Assembly (NCBI RefSeq): GCF_038051995.1
Contig: NZ_CP150290.1
Coordinates: 6,858,501-6,922,500 of the forward strand
Length of the DNA stretch: 64,000 nucleotides
Source of the DNA: Paenibacillus sp. FSL H8-0537
GTDB taxonomy: Bacteria; Bacillota; Bacilli; Paenibacillales; Paenibacillaceae
Direction: 5' to 3'
The translations under genes were made by a program, and so were the position numbers. Below, piece after piece: positions 36,497 through 45,584 of this stretch (position 1 is the first letter of the stretch; each line of letters opens with the position of its first letter). Below the pieces are notes generated by a model that had not been told where the DNA came from, did not search any database, and saw only the letters and a list, made by a program, of their open reading frames with translations.

Positions 36497-37459
36497 TTAT
36501 GGCCAGGAAATTTCACCTTTGATTACCTGAGCGCTCGTTTCCAAGTCACCTGTATTTTTGAAGTCTGGATGAGCCTTTTCCATCGCCGCAATCAGCTCTT
36601 TAGAATCTTTGGCCTTCTCTGCCGCAGCTTCAAATTCTGCAATATAGTTTCGGGTAAAGGTTACACTGGCTGCATCTCCGGAGCTCTCACCTAGGTAATG
36701 ACCAGGGATCACCCGTTCCGGATTCAATGCAACAATTTGGTCCAAAAGCTCGCGCCAGTGATCACGACTCTCTGGAGTCTGGTTGTCTGCCATCCACACA
36801 TGCACGTTTTCGTAAATTGGAGCACCGCCAAGGACCGTCTTTTTGGAAGGTACCCAAAGAACCGTATGAGACGGATCTGAACCGTCCAAGCCAATCACCT
36901 GTACAGCTTCGCCATCTACAGTTAGCTGATTCCCATCAAGGACATCAGGAATAATCTGCGCGGTCGGGGCGTTTTCTTTCAGGAGAGGATTCCAATAGTC
37001 GTTCTTGATCTGAATCGTTGCTTTAATTCCTTCCACAGTGGCTGGTGTAGCGACGATCTTTACATCAGGGAATGCGGAACGGATCTCCGACAGACCAAAG
37101 TAGTAATCTGGGTCCTTATGGCTGATATAGACTGTAGTCAGTTTCTTTCCGGTGTCTCGAATCATTTTGACCAATTGCTCAGCATCGTTCTTTTGGAATT
37201 GGGCATCGACGAGCACCAATTCATTCGGCCCTTCGATAAGGCTTGAAGAGACAGGGAAAATACTGCTTTCTCCTGGATTGAATGTCGTAATCTTAAGATC
37301 CACCGCCGGTGCTTTATTTTCTTCGCTCGCGGTGTTCGTGGTAGCCGTCGCAGCATTCGTTTCAGTATTCGCCGTACTTGCTGTACCCGAGCATGCGCTA
37401 AGTATGAACATAAAACAAACTAACAAAATAACTCCAATTGATGATTTCTTGCTTAACAT
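36497..37459 (-). CDS. MBL-fold lipoprotein hydrolase
   Basis: A 320-residue exported lipoprotein. The signal peptide ends in LSACSG with Cys23, followed by a Thr/Ala/Asn linker to about residue 50. The mature part is a metallo-beta-lactamase fold: LVLVDAQFQ, then the metal site SHKDPDYYFG in place of the canonical HxHxDH. Later come LDGSDPSHTVLWVP with its His and VIPGHYLG near residue 250. Similar MBL proteins with HxDxD-type sites occur widely, but the substrate is unknown. Inverted repeats of the GTTACA type lie upstream. It is not in an operon with its neighbours. Confidence 0.78.
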   Translation of the reverse strand: MLSKKSSIGVILLVCFMFILSACSGTASTANTETNAATATTNTASEENKAPAVDLKITTFNPGESSIFPVSSSLIEGPNELVLVDAQFQKNDAEQLVKMIRDTGKKLTTVYISHKDPDYYFGLSEIRSAFPDVKIVATPATVEGIKATIQIKNDYWNPLLKENAPTAQIIPDVLDGNQLTVDGEAVQVIGLDGSDPSHTVLWVPSKKTVLGGAPIYENVHVWMADNQTPESRDHWRELLDQIVALNPERVIPGHYLGESSGDAASVTFTRNYIAEFEAAAEKAKDSKELIAAMEKAHPDFKNTGDLETSAQVIKGEISWP

Positions 37460-37511
37460 TTACAAAACTCCCTCTCTTTACAAACTAAATATTCCTTACA
37501 CACTTCACTAA

Positions 37512-37558
37512 TGTAACAATTAAAGTTACAGGTTATGTTGTAATTATTATAGTTACAA
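37512..37558. promoter_or_regulatory. Repeated TGTAAC/GTTACA boxes upstream of the MBL lipoprotein gene
   Basis: TGTAAC (37512-37517) and GTTACA (37525-37530) are inverted, and a second pair TTGTAA and TTACAA follows at about 37538-37558. The arrangement suggests two adjacent operators for an unidentified dimeric regulator. Confidence 0.4.
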
Positions 37559-37639
37559 ACAATCCCCTTTGTCAAGTATCTTTTCAAGGTGAGGTTAATT
37601 GCTCTGCAGCCAAAATCAGACATGCAACAACCTTTGCCA

Positions 37640-37681
37640 AAAAACAAAAAACGAGCCCCTGAAATCTCTTCTAGGGCTCGT
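37640..37681 (-). terminator. Terminator of the unknown lipoprotein gene
   Basis: ACGAGCCC pairs with GGGCTCGT, followed on the minus strand by TTTTTTGTTTTTT. Confidence 0.85.
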
Positions 37682-37721
37682 TTAGCGTTTAGGGAATCAT
37701 TTTACGTTCTGATTGCAGAGT

Positions 37722-38396
37722 TTAGTTCAGAAGCGAGTACATTAGAATATTTTCAACCTTGGCATCTTTTATGTAAAATGTCATAACTTCCGCATAATTC
37801 GCCGTTTCATACTGAAAAACAGCCTCTTCACCAGGTGTTCCGTTTCCAAACAGATGACCTTCGGGATAGGCTTCCCTTAGCTTCTTGACACTATCGCCGA
37901 CTTTGATATTTCTAACCGTGGAATATTTGGAGTCGGTCATTTTAATATGGAATATAAAGAACTTTTTGCCCTCAGTCGCATCAATGGTTTTTATCTCAAG
38001 CCCTGAAAATTTATATCGCTTCTCGGTAGAACCAAGCAGTCTGTCCATATTTAGATCATCGTATTTGGAATAGGTGTGGGATTTTTTCTCGACCGCATTT
38101 CCCAGCATGCTTTTAAGCTTTTCATCATCAACAATGTCAGAAATAGCGACGGTGTGGTCGTTATAGACAAAGGCAAGCTCCTTTAGAACTACATTCCCGT
38201 CCTTTTGAATGATGCCCTCCTTGATTACCTCGAAACCAGAGCTATTGCCAGCTGAATTCCCGGGTGTTGGACTGGTCGAAGTAGCAGTGGAGGCAGCCGC
38301 CTGCGAATTATTCTGATTGGTCTGGCAGCCTGCCAAAAGTGTCGTACGCATTACGACCAGCAACATCAAGGCTGTTGATTTTCTTAATGCTTTCAT
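37722..38396 (-). CDS. Putative lipoprotein of unknown function
   Basis: A 224-residue exported protein. The signal peptide ends LLAGC with Cys24. A Ser/Thr/Ala-rich linker runs to about residue 55 and a mostly beta domain follows (VVLKELAFVYNDHTVAI, IKVGDSVKKLREAYPEG). The phrase GDSVKKLREAYP resembles the short repeat of secreted small-protein domains that start IGDSxxxVxxxYG. GGAGGGGT precedes the ATG. It lies 98 bases downstream of a two-component system stop and could be its target or an accessory sensor; no function is claimed. Confidence 0.7.
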   Translation of the reverse strand: MKALRKSTALMLLVVMRTTLLAGCQTNQNNSQAAASTATSTSPTPGNSAGNSSGFEVIKEGIIQKDGNVVLKELAFVYNDHTVAISDIVDDEKLKSMLGNAVEKKSHTYSKYDDLNMDRLLGSTEKRYKFSGLEIKTIDATEGKKFFIFHIKMTDSKYSTVRNIKVGDSVKKLREAYPEGHLFGNGTPGEEAVFQYETANYAEVMTFYIKDAKVENILMYSLLN

Positions 38397-38493
38397 TTTT
38401 ACCCCTCCATGAATTAGGTTATTTCATCTTATGGGGTTATTATAGGAAAACCGTTTATTAATGTAATAACAAACATGTATCATTCTTGTAACT

Positions 38494-39894
38494 TCACAGC
38501 AACGGAAGAACGATAGAAACGGTGGTTCCTACATTCATTTTGCTCTCAATGCTCAAATGCCCGTTGAACTTCTCAGCTATTTCTTTGCACATGGATAGGC
38601 CAAGTCCCGATCCTTTGGCAGCATTTGAATTTCTGGCTCTGTAGAACCTTTCTTGGACCCGTGCAATCTCATCCTCATCAATTCCTATACCCTGATCGCT
38701 TATTTTTATGACCGCTTCATTCTGCCGGATAAACGTTTCCATTCTTATCTGCGTGTTAGGATTGGAATACTTTATGGCGTTGTCTAGAATATTCGCAATG
38801 GCGTGTGACATCAAAATTTGATTTACATATACGATAGCCGATTTGCCCAGCTTAATGTCCAACTCTATATCCTTATTTTCGGCTTTTGCTCTCATATCTG
38901 CTGCCATTTGGTCAACTAATTTAGTTAAATCGGTCTTTTCCGTGCCAATCTCCTCCGGGCCTGCCTTGTCAAACCGGGATAGCATCAATAACTCATTGAT
39001 GAGCAGAGTAAGCCGATCTGATTCATTTACAAGATGAGAATAGATTTTTTGCAAATCCTTATCCTCATTTTCACCCTCATATAAATATTGGGAGAACCCT
39101 CGGATAGCAGCGAGCGGTGTTTTCAATTCATGAGATACGTTGGAGACAAACTGCTTCTGATACTGTATATAGTCGCTCAGTTGAATACCCATCCGGTTTA
39201 ATCCTGCTGCAAGCATCCCAAGCTCGTCTTTTCTGTTCAATTGCACCTGCTGAAACTGTTGCTTGGAGAAGCTCTCGGTGGCACCAAGCAGATATTTAAT
39301 CGGTTTTGTTGTATTACGGGCAATGAATAAACTGGAAAGAGTGGTCAGAACAAGAAATCCACCTGCGCCAGCAAAGAGGATATAACGAATTTTGTCCATG
39401 ATATCATAAAAGTAAGAGATGTCCTCCACGAACTCGAACACAAAAACATTCTGATAATACATATCCTGAATGGGTATAGAGAAATACAGCAAATGATTGT
39501 CAGTGACCGTGTAAGAATAATTCCCCTTTAGGGCATTTTGGATATTCACCGGAAAAATCAGAGGTTCCCCGTCATTAATGATGATTCCATCCACCGCTAG
39601 TCCCAACAGCTTCTGATTACTGTCATAGATCCGCACTTCCTTGCCTGAAGCCTTTAACCTTTCCAGAGCGCTTCTTGGCAAATCCGAGACCTGCCCCTCC
39701 ACAGATGCTTTTTCATGCTTTGCCAGTATCTCTCTAAATGACAACTCGTTCAAATCCGCTTTTTCCATCATTTGCTTTTCTATGGTCGCGAAGCTGAAGT
39801 AATCAATCGCTTTATTGACTGAAATAATAATAACGGCAAAGGACAATACCGAAAAAAATAAATAATTCAACAAAAGCCGGGTTGCATATTTCAG
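38494..39894 (-). CDS. Sensor histidine kinase, probable CTG start
   Basis: About 466 residues. A membrane helix (about 10-30), an extracellular sensor domain (to about 165), a second helix (about 170-190), HAMP, HisKA (FVSNVSHELKTPLAAIRGF) and HATPase (NILDNAIKYSN, GIGIDE, GSGLGLSMCKEIAE) follow in order. The first conventional in-frame start is TTG at 39873, which lacks a ribosome site and would cut into the first helix. Seven codons upstream a CTG at 39894 is preceded by GGAGGTGG at good spacing and overlaps the regulator stop as CTGA. It restores the natural N-terminus MKYATRLLLNYLFF. I therefore infer a CTG start with translational coupling. Confidence 0.82.
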   Translation of the reverse strand: MKYATRLLLNYLFFSVLSFAVIIISVNKAIDYFSFATIEKQMMEKADLNELSFREILAKHEKASVEGQVSDLPRSALERLKASGKEVRIYDSNQKLLGLAVDGIIINDGEPLIFPVNIQNALKGNYSYTVTDNHLLYFSIPIQDMYYQNVFVFEFVEDISYFYDIMDKIRYILFAGAGGFLVLTTLSSLFIARNTTKPIKYLLGATESFSKQQFQQVQLNRKDELGMLAAGLNRMGIQLSDYIQYQKQFVSNVSHELKTPLAAIRGFSQYLYEGENEDKDLQKIYSHLVNESDRLTLLINELLMLSRFDKAGPEEIGTEKTDLTKLVDQMAADMRAKAENKDIELDIKLGKSAIVYVNQILMSHAIANILDNAIKYSNPNTQIRMETFIRQNEAVIKISDQGIGIDEDEIARVQERFYRARNSNAAKGSGLGLSMCKEIAEKFNGHLSIESKMNVGTTVSIVLPLL

Positions 39895-40589
39895 GTGGAG
39901 CCACCTCCAAGCTGATAACCAAATCCGTAAATGGTTTTCACGTATTTTGGACTTTCAGCATCATCCTCCAGCTTCTTCCTTAACCGCATGATCGTCATAT
40001 CAACGCTGCGGCTGTCCCCCAAAAAATCATATCCCCATACGATCTCCAGCAGTTCATCCCTTGTGAAGATTTTCCTTGGTCTTCTCAGCAGCGTTTCCAA
40101 AATTTTAAATTCTTTTGCTGTCAGCGAAATTGGGATTCCGTTTTTCAGCACCATCCTGGTTTCCAGATCAAACGCCAGCTCTTGATGAGTAATCCGAGTT
40201 TCTTCGTCACTTTTTGTCGGATCGATGTTCTCATATCTTCTAAGCACAACTTTGATTCTCGCAATGAGCTCCCGGTTATCAAATGGTTTGGTCATGTAAT
40301 CTTCTGCCCCAAGCTCAAGACCTAAAACTTTATCTATGATTTCATTTTTTGCCGATAGCATAATGACTGGAATCGCTTGCTTCTTAATCATTTCCTTGCA
40401 TAGATCATAGCCGGAGTAGTCCGGCAGCATTAAATCCAGTACGACCAAATCCGGCTGAAAGGTATCTAACATTTTAAGTCCCATACTGCCATTCTCTGCG
40501 GTCTGCACCCGAAAGTTTTCTCTTTTGAGCACAAGCTCAATTAAGTCTCTAAGTGCCGCTTCATCATCAATTACAAGAATTTTTTTCAC
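39891..40589 (-). CDS. OmpR/PhoB-family response regulator
   Basis: A 232-residue regulator. The receiver starts VKKILVIDDEAALRD and has its phosphoacceptor in LVVLDLMLPDYSGYD and Lys in YMTKPFDNRE. A PhoB-type winged helix follows, with SLTAKEFKILETLLRRP and DSRSVDMTIMRLRKKLE. GTG at 40589 is the start because GGGAGAGAGG precedes it. The frame runs on upstream to 40784, but that part translates as unrelated sequence. It is coupled to the kinase by a 4-base overlap. The likely target is the lipoprotein gene downstream, by position only. Confidence 0.9.
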   Translation of the reverse strand: MKKILVIDDEAALRDLIELVLKRENFRVQTAENGSMGLKMLDTFQPDLVVLDLMLPDYSGYDLCKEMIKKQAIPVIMLSAKNEIIDKVLGLELGAEDYMTKPFDNRELIARIKVVLRRYENIDPTKSDEETRITHQELAFDLETRMVLKNGIPISLTAKEFKILETLLRRPRKIFTRDELLEIVWGYDFLGDSRSVDMTIMRLRKKLEDDAESPKYVKTIYGFGYQLGGGST

Positions 40590-40675
40590 TTGATCCCTCT
40601 CTCCCTCCAAGTATGGATATTCATTTGCCTCCTGCCATGCAAATCCTTTTCCACTTCTTTTACATACACCCCTAT

Positions 40676-40704
40676 CAGAAAAATGGCCACCTAATGGGTG
40701 GCCA
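40676..40704 (-). terminator. Terminator after the epimerase gene and effector-domain remnant
   Basis: TGGCCACC pairs with GGTGGCCA, followed by five T on the minus strand. Confidence 0.8.
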
Positions 40705-40722
40705 AAAGCTAATGATAAGCTA

Positions 40723-40799
40723 TTACAACCTTTTGCTAACCGGAATCCATACCTCACAGATTGAATTTTCATGCTTATCATCAACCCAGTAGTATTTCT
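40723..40799 (-). pseudogene. C-terminal remnant of a GyrI-like/AraC effector-binding domain
   Basis: Directly after the epimerase stop, another minus-strand frame reads EKYYWVDDKHENSICEVW, then IPVSKRL and a stop. The EVWIPV ending is typical of GyrI-like or AraC effector-binding domains. Nothing upstream continues it, so the epimerase gene has replaced the rest of that gene. Confidence 0.55.
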
Positions 40800-41690
40800 C
40801 TAAACACGGTATTGGGCCTGTTCCTCCAATTGAGCAACGGTCTCCTCAAAATTATTTATTGGACGGTAGCCCAAGTCGTTTCTGATTTTGTTGCAGTTAT
40901 ACGTCATTCTTATTGGGTTCCCATCGGGTATGATTAGCGTTTTGTTCATTGCACGCGCAATACGTACAGTAAACTCATTTTCTGTATAGTTTCCGTCCAC
41001 AGCGTTGTAGATCTGGTTTACTGCCGCAGAATGCGTCGCTGCTAATACACACATCTCAGCTAGATTATCCGCATGCACCCATGGTGTCAAATCCTCAGGA
41101 TGAATCCAATCCACCTTTTCTGCCGCAGCAAGCTTTGCGATCAGCCTGTCGCCCCAGTGAGAGTTATTTTCGGCACAGATAATGCCTGGGCGCAAAATAA
41201 CACATTTTAGTCCATTATCCCTTGCATCTTGTAAAATCCGTTCCGATTCACATTTCGTTGAAGTGTACACCTCAGAGTGACCGTATGCTAGATCGCTTGC
41301 TTCATCCAGCTCAACCTCTCCTTCAAAATGACCATAAACAGATACCGTGGAAATATGTACGAAGCGTTTAGCACCAGCTGTTATAGCCCCATCAACCAGA
41401 CTTTGGACCCCTTGAATATTAGATTGCTCAGCAGTGGTTCTATCGCCACCGAGATACGCTGCAGCGTGAATGACGATGTCTACATCTTTGAGCGCTTCCT
41501 TCATCGCTTCCCTATCCGTTAAGTCTCCGATTATAGGTGTTATGCCAAGTTTATTACAAAAGGGAACTTGCTCTTTATTACGTATAAGTCCTTTTACCCT
41601 TGCACCCTCTCTGAGACACTTTGTGGCAATTTTGTCCCCTGCAGTTCCAGATATACCTGTAACAAAAACAACCTTATCGCGAAGCCTCAT
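40800..41690 (-). CDS. NAD-dependent epimerase/dehydratase (extended SDR), paralogue 1
   Basis: A 296-residue extended short-chain dehydrogenase. It has the nucleotide-binding loop VFVTGISGTAGDKIA, DIVIHAAAYLG, a catalytic Tyr-Lys pair in YTSTK, and an upstream HISTVSVYG. The overall pattern is like 3-beta-hydroxysteroid dehydrogenase/isomerase-type epimerases. AAAGGGGG precedes the ATG. A close paralogue lies at 53737-54636. Most residues are identical when aligned, so this is a recent duplication within or near this region. Substrate unknown; DUF4304 and nucleotidyltransferase genes beside the two copies give no hint. Confidence 0.82.
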   Translation of the reverse strand: MRLRDKVVFVTGISGTAGDKIATKCLREGARVKGLIRNKEQVPFCNKLGITPIIGDLTDREAMKEALKDVDIVIHAAAYLGGDRTTAEQSNIQGVQSLVDGAITAGAKRFVHISTVSVYGHFEGEVELDEASDLAYGHSEVYTSTKCESERILQDARDNGLKCVILRPGIICAENNSHWGDRLIAKLAAAEKVDWIHPEDLTPWVHADNLAEMCVLAATHSAAVNQIYNAVDGNYTENEFTVRIARAMNKTLIIPDGNPIRMTYNCNKIRNDLGYRPINNFEETVAQLEEQAQYRV

Positions 41691-41702
41691 TAAAATCCCC
41701 CT

Positions 41703-42308
41703 TTATTTAACTTCTACTCCGTATTTATTGAAGATGGCCTCGTACTTATTTTCAAATATGGTCCATCGATTCTCTGCTCCATACTTCTCCTGCAAAGCCT
41801 TTAAATATTTTTTTGCCGCTGCTTCATCGTTGGATTGCAACAGCAAATGAAAGCTCTCCTCGCCCAGATGCAAAAATGGACCTGATATGTAATAGTCCAC
41901 AACAGACCTCGCACTGGTCATCGTATCATAGAAATGAATAACTTCTTCCAATCCGCTTAACAGCGTTTTTTTCAACTCATCCCTATCCGTATCTGGAGAA
42001 ATGGAAAAGCGAGCCGGAACAGCCCGGGCAATCCCCTCGATTCTTGCTCTAAAGTGACACTCCGCCTCCTTAGGCTCCGTCAAAGTCTCTTTCGATTGAA
42101 TTTGCGCCAACTCCGCCGCATAAATGCCGCAGTTCACATAAAACATAACATTGTCCGCCGAATTGCCCGAGGATTTTTGGAAATTGAACATGTAGATGAG
42201 ACCTTCTGTTGCTTTACTGAAATTTAAACTCTTCTTTGTAAAGCCATGCTGAGCAAGGAACGGCTTTACATCCTGCTTAATCAGATCGTTAAAAAGCTGC
42301 TGCAACAC
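41703..42308 (-). CDS. DUF4304 family protein
   Basis: A 201-residue soluble protein. The N-terminal 130 residues fit DUF4304: a helix leading to FLAQHGFTKKSLNF, then a beta sheet with YMFNFQKSSGNSADNVMFYVNCGIY and H-rich acidic loops. AGGAGGGATT precedes GTG 42308 (TTG 42305 is equally possible). It ends 12 bases before the epimerase gene and may be cotranscribed with it. The family is common in Bacillales next to immunity or toxin genes but has no established biochemical function. Confidence 0.75.
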   Translation of the reverse strand: MLQQLFNDLIKQDVKPFLAQHGFTKKSLNFSKATEGLIYMFNFQKSSGNSADNVMFYVNCGIYAAELAQIQSKETLTEPKEAECHFRARIEGIARAVPARFSISPDTDRDELKKTLLSGLEEVIHFYDTMTSARSVVDYYISGPFLHLGEESFHLLLQSNDEAAAKKYLKALQEKYGAENRWTIFENKYEAIFNKYGVEVK

Positions 42309-42573
42309 AATCCCTCCTAGGTAAAATGACGTCTGTTACTTTTATTATATTGATTGTTTTTCCAGAGTCTACCTCCTTTTCACCTGAATTATCGATTTGT
42401 CAAAATATGTTCCCGCATGGAAGAAGCCGGCTTTCTTGTTCTTTTTGATTATGCAGCTCTTCTCTCTTACAAATTTGTAAGGAAGAAGCTTGATTTTGTA
42501 ATCTAAATTCATAGATTCCTGGATTGCTTGTTAACTATAATCGAGTAAGGATTGAAATGGGGAGGTTATTGGA

Positions 42574-43380
42574 TTGAACGAGATAAGCGAATACGTTAAG
42601 GCCGTCATCATGGGGATGATTGAAGGGCTAACCGAATTTCTGCCTGTATCGTCTACAGGCCATATGATACTGGCGGGGCGCTTGCTGGACTTTGAAGGGG
42701 CTGTTGCCGATACTTTTAAGATCGTTATTCAGCTTGGGGCGGTTCTCGCCGTGCTAGTTCTTTATTGGAAAAGGTTTCTCGGATTTTTAAAGGTGACCCC
42801 CGCAGCGTTGAAGCGACCGGGCATTAATATAATCCATGTCATTATCGCAATGATCCCCTTCGTCATTACCGGTTTCACAATCCACGGCTTTATAAAGGAG
42901 CGATTATTCGGTCCTGCGCCCGTGCTTATCGGACTTGTCGCCGGAGGTGTTCTCATGGTTCTCGCAGACAGGTATAGAGGAAAAGTCAATGCGGAGACAA
43001 TGGATGACATTTCATATAAACAGGCTTTCGGAATCGGCTTATTTCAATGCTTGGCCGTATGGCCCGGGTTCTCGAGATCCGGATCAACGATTTCCGGAGG
43101 GATGCTGCTTGGGACAAGCCAAAAGGCGGCAGCTGAATTCACGTTTATCGTCTCCGTTCCGATTATGTTCGGAGCTACTGCCTACGATCTCTATAAGAGC
43201 AGAGACTTCTTGACCTCCGCCGATATTCCGTTATTTCTCATCGGTCTGGTTGCGGCGTTTACCGTCGCCATGATTGCGATTATAACTTTCCTGAACCTGG
43301 TCAAAAAGTTGAGATTGTCATGGTTTGCCTATTATCGGTTCGCCCTAGCAATCGCCTTTTTTATTATTTTATATCTATAA
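42574..43380 (+). CDS. uppP: Undecaprenyl-diphosphatase UppP (BacA)
   Basis: A 268-residue membrane enzyme. The signature segments are intact: MIEGLTEFLPVSSTGHMIL, with the catalytic Glu and Ser/Thr cluster, and PGFSRSGSTISGGMLLG. It dephosphorylates undecaprenyl diphosphate on the outer face of the membrane, recycling the lipid carrier for cell-wall synthesis, and confers bacitracin tolerance when abundant. It starts at TTG behind GGGGAGG. It stands alone. Many Bacillota carry several copies, so this may be an accessory one. Confidence 0.93.
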   Translation: MNEISEYVKAVIMGMIEGLTEFLPVSSTGHMILAGRLLDFEGAVADTFKIVIQLGAVLAVLVLYWKRFLGFLKVTPAALKRPGINIIHVIIAMIPFVITGFTIHGFIKERLFGPAPVLIGLVAGGVLMVLADRYRGKVNAETMDDISYKQAFGIGLFQCLAVWPGFSRSGSTISGGMLLGTSQKAAAEFTFIVSVPIMFGATAYDLYKSRDFLTSADIPLFLIGLVAAFTVAMIAIITFLNLVKKLRLSWFAYYRFALAIAFFIILYL

Positions 43381-43439
43381 GACTGATTAGAAGTCTCATG
43401 TTACCTAATCCATATCGCCCGAGCTGAGGCGCGACTAAT

Positions 43440-43469
43440 AATCTCCCTTCATACAACCGAAGGGAGATT
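43440..43469. terminator. Hairpin downstream of uppP
   Basis: AATCTCCCTTC pairs with GAAGGGAGATT around an 8-base loop. The T-tail is weak in both directions. Confidence 0.5.
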
Positions 43470-43582
43470 TGTGAGCCCACACGAGGTTTCGAGTATATCT
43501 AATAGATATGTATTGTATTGTGCCGTGAGCAGATTGCGAAATTTGTGATTTACATAATATTCTAAATATGGTACCATCACCT

Positions 43583-43596
43583 TGAATGCGTTTACA
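43583..43596 (+). promoter_or_regulatory. cre-like site upstream of the esterase gene
   Basis: TGAATGCGTTTACA matches the cre consensus with one mismatch. The stretch 43471-43805 otherwise holds no recognisable gene, only the leader of the esterase gene with AAGGAGGAT before its ATG. Confidence 0.4.
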
Positions 43597-43760
43597 TTTA
43601 TGACCACGCATGGATTTGATTCTCGGGTTTGGATATTACTGCGGGTCGGGAGAGGGGGGCGGCCATTCCAAATTAAAGGGGTTTGCAATCAGATAGTAAA
43701 AGGAGAGTAGCTTCTAAAGAGAGTAATAGAACAGAGTGAATTAGGGTCCACTCGAACTAG

Positions 43761-44699
<939 letters not shown>

Positions 44700-44738
44700 A
44701 TAAAACGATAGCGATTGCGCGCTTCTTACGTAGCATAA

Positions 44739-44761
44739 GCTCACAGGACTGTCCTGTGAGC
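44739..44761. repeat. Perfect 11-bp-arm palindrome
   Basis: GCTCACAGGAC, one T, and the exact complement GTCCTGTGAGC. No T-run follows; it may be part of an RNA structure before the terminator. Confidence 0.6.
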
Positions 44762-44771
44762 CCATAAAGTG

Positions 44772-44813
44772 AAAGCTGGACGAAAACCGTGACGTTTTCC
44801 GTCCAGCTTTTTT
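44772..44813 (+). terminator. Terminator of the esterase gene
   Basis: AAAGCTGGACGAAAAC and GTTTTCCGTCCAGCTTT form a long stem followed by a T-run. It also serves the convergent GNAT gene. Confidence 0.9.
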
Positions 44814-44824
44814 GCGTATCAATT

Positions 44825-45367
44825 CTAGTTCAAGCCATTTTTGACCCACTCTTTTTTTAGCAAAGCGTATTGAAAAGTATTTTCGTATTTCGGCGTTCCA
44901 TCAGCGTAATTTGTAAATGAAATGAATTCCATAAAACAGCCTTCTTTACGCATACCTAGTTTTTCACATAGCTTTTGTGATCTGAAATTATCATCCTCGA
45001 CATACGCATATAACCTTCTTGCTTCTTCTTGTATAAAAAGATACTTTAATAAGGCCTCCGCGCTTTCAGTTGCATATCCCACTCCTTCGAATTTAGCGTT
45101 AAAATTCCACCCGATACTATACGTGTCAGGCTCTTGCTTCAGGCAAAACAGTTCTCCAATAATATGGTCACTTTCTTTGAGACACACCGCAATATGAGAG
45201 TCTTCACTGCCTTTTTTTTGAACCTCTAAAGCCGCTTCTTCCAGAGTTGAAATACTATCCTGAAGAAAGCAATTTACTCTGGGATTAGCCGAGTATTCTA
45301 GAAGTCCTGGAGCGTCTGCCGCAGCAAAATTTCTTAATATCAGTCGATTAGTTTCAATAGCTTGCAC
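44825..45367 (-). CDS. GNAT-family N-acetyltransferase (RimJ/RimL type)
   Basis: A 180-residue acetyltransferase. It begins with the typical ETNRLILRNFAAADAPGLLEY and has YSIGWNFNAKFEGVGYATES, the acetyl-CoA loop region, and YAYVEDDNFRSQKLCEKLGM, as in RimJ/RimL proteins and spermidine or aminoglycoside-related relatives. It probably acetylates a protein N-terminus or small amine. It stands alone between a terminator and the repeat copy at 45406. Confidence 0.85.
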   Translation of the reverse strand: MQAIETNRLILRNFAAADAPGLLEYSANPRVNCFLQDSISTLEEAALEVQKKGSEDSHIAVCLKESDHIIGELFCLKQEPDTYSIGWNFNAKFEGVGYATESAEALLKYLFIQEEARRLYAYVEDDNFRSQKLCEKLGMRKEGCFMEFISFTNYADGTPKYENTFQYALLKKEWVKNGLN

Positions 45368-45405
45368 TGGAATTCCTCCCTGAGATTATGCAGTTTCCAA
45401 AAAAA

Positions 45406-45458
45406 CTTGCTGATATTTATGATACAGTTCTACGCGCTATCTGTAACGGTAATTTTTT
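45406..45458 (+). repeat. Dispersed ~55-bp palindromic repeat, copy D
   Basis: CTTGCTGATATTTATGATAC, then CTATCTGTAACGGTAATTTTTT, matching copies A and B at most positions. Confidence 0.6.
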
Positions 45459-45529
45459 CACAATTTTTCTTATGATATATTTGATGGACAAGGATATAAC
45501 GCCACAGAGTTTCGGAGGCAAAAAAATCG

Positions 45530-45553
45530 CGTCCTCCAAGTGGAGAACGCGAT
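45530..45553 (-). terminator. Terminator of the sortase/adhesin operon
   Basis: ATCGCGT-CCTCC and GGAG-ACGCGAT form the stem; seven T follow on the minus strand. Confidence 0.85.
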
Positions 45554-45584
45554 ATGAAGCAAATTGATTCGTGTTTCAGCATCG

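Noticed and set aside
40590..40784. Upstream extension of the OmpR-type regulator
   Set aside because: GTG 40589 has a strong ribosome site and starts the receiver domain exactly; the upstream residues are unrelated and overlap a terminator.
43449..43688. 79-codon minus-strand frame near uppP
   Set aside because: No ribosome site or family match; it overlaps the leader of the esterase gene.
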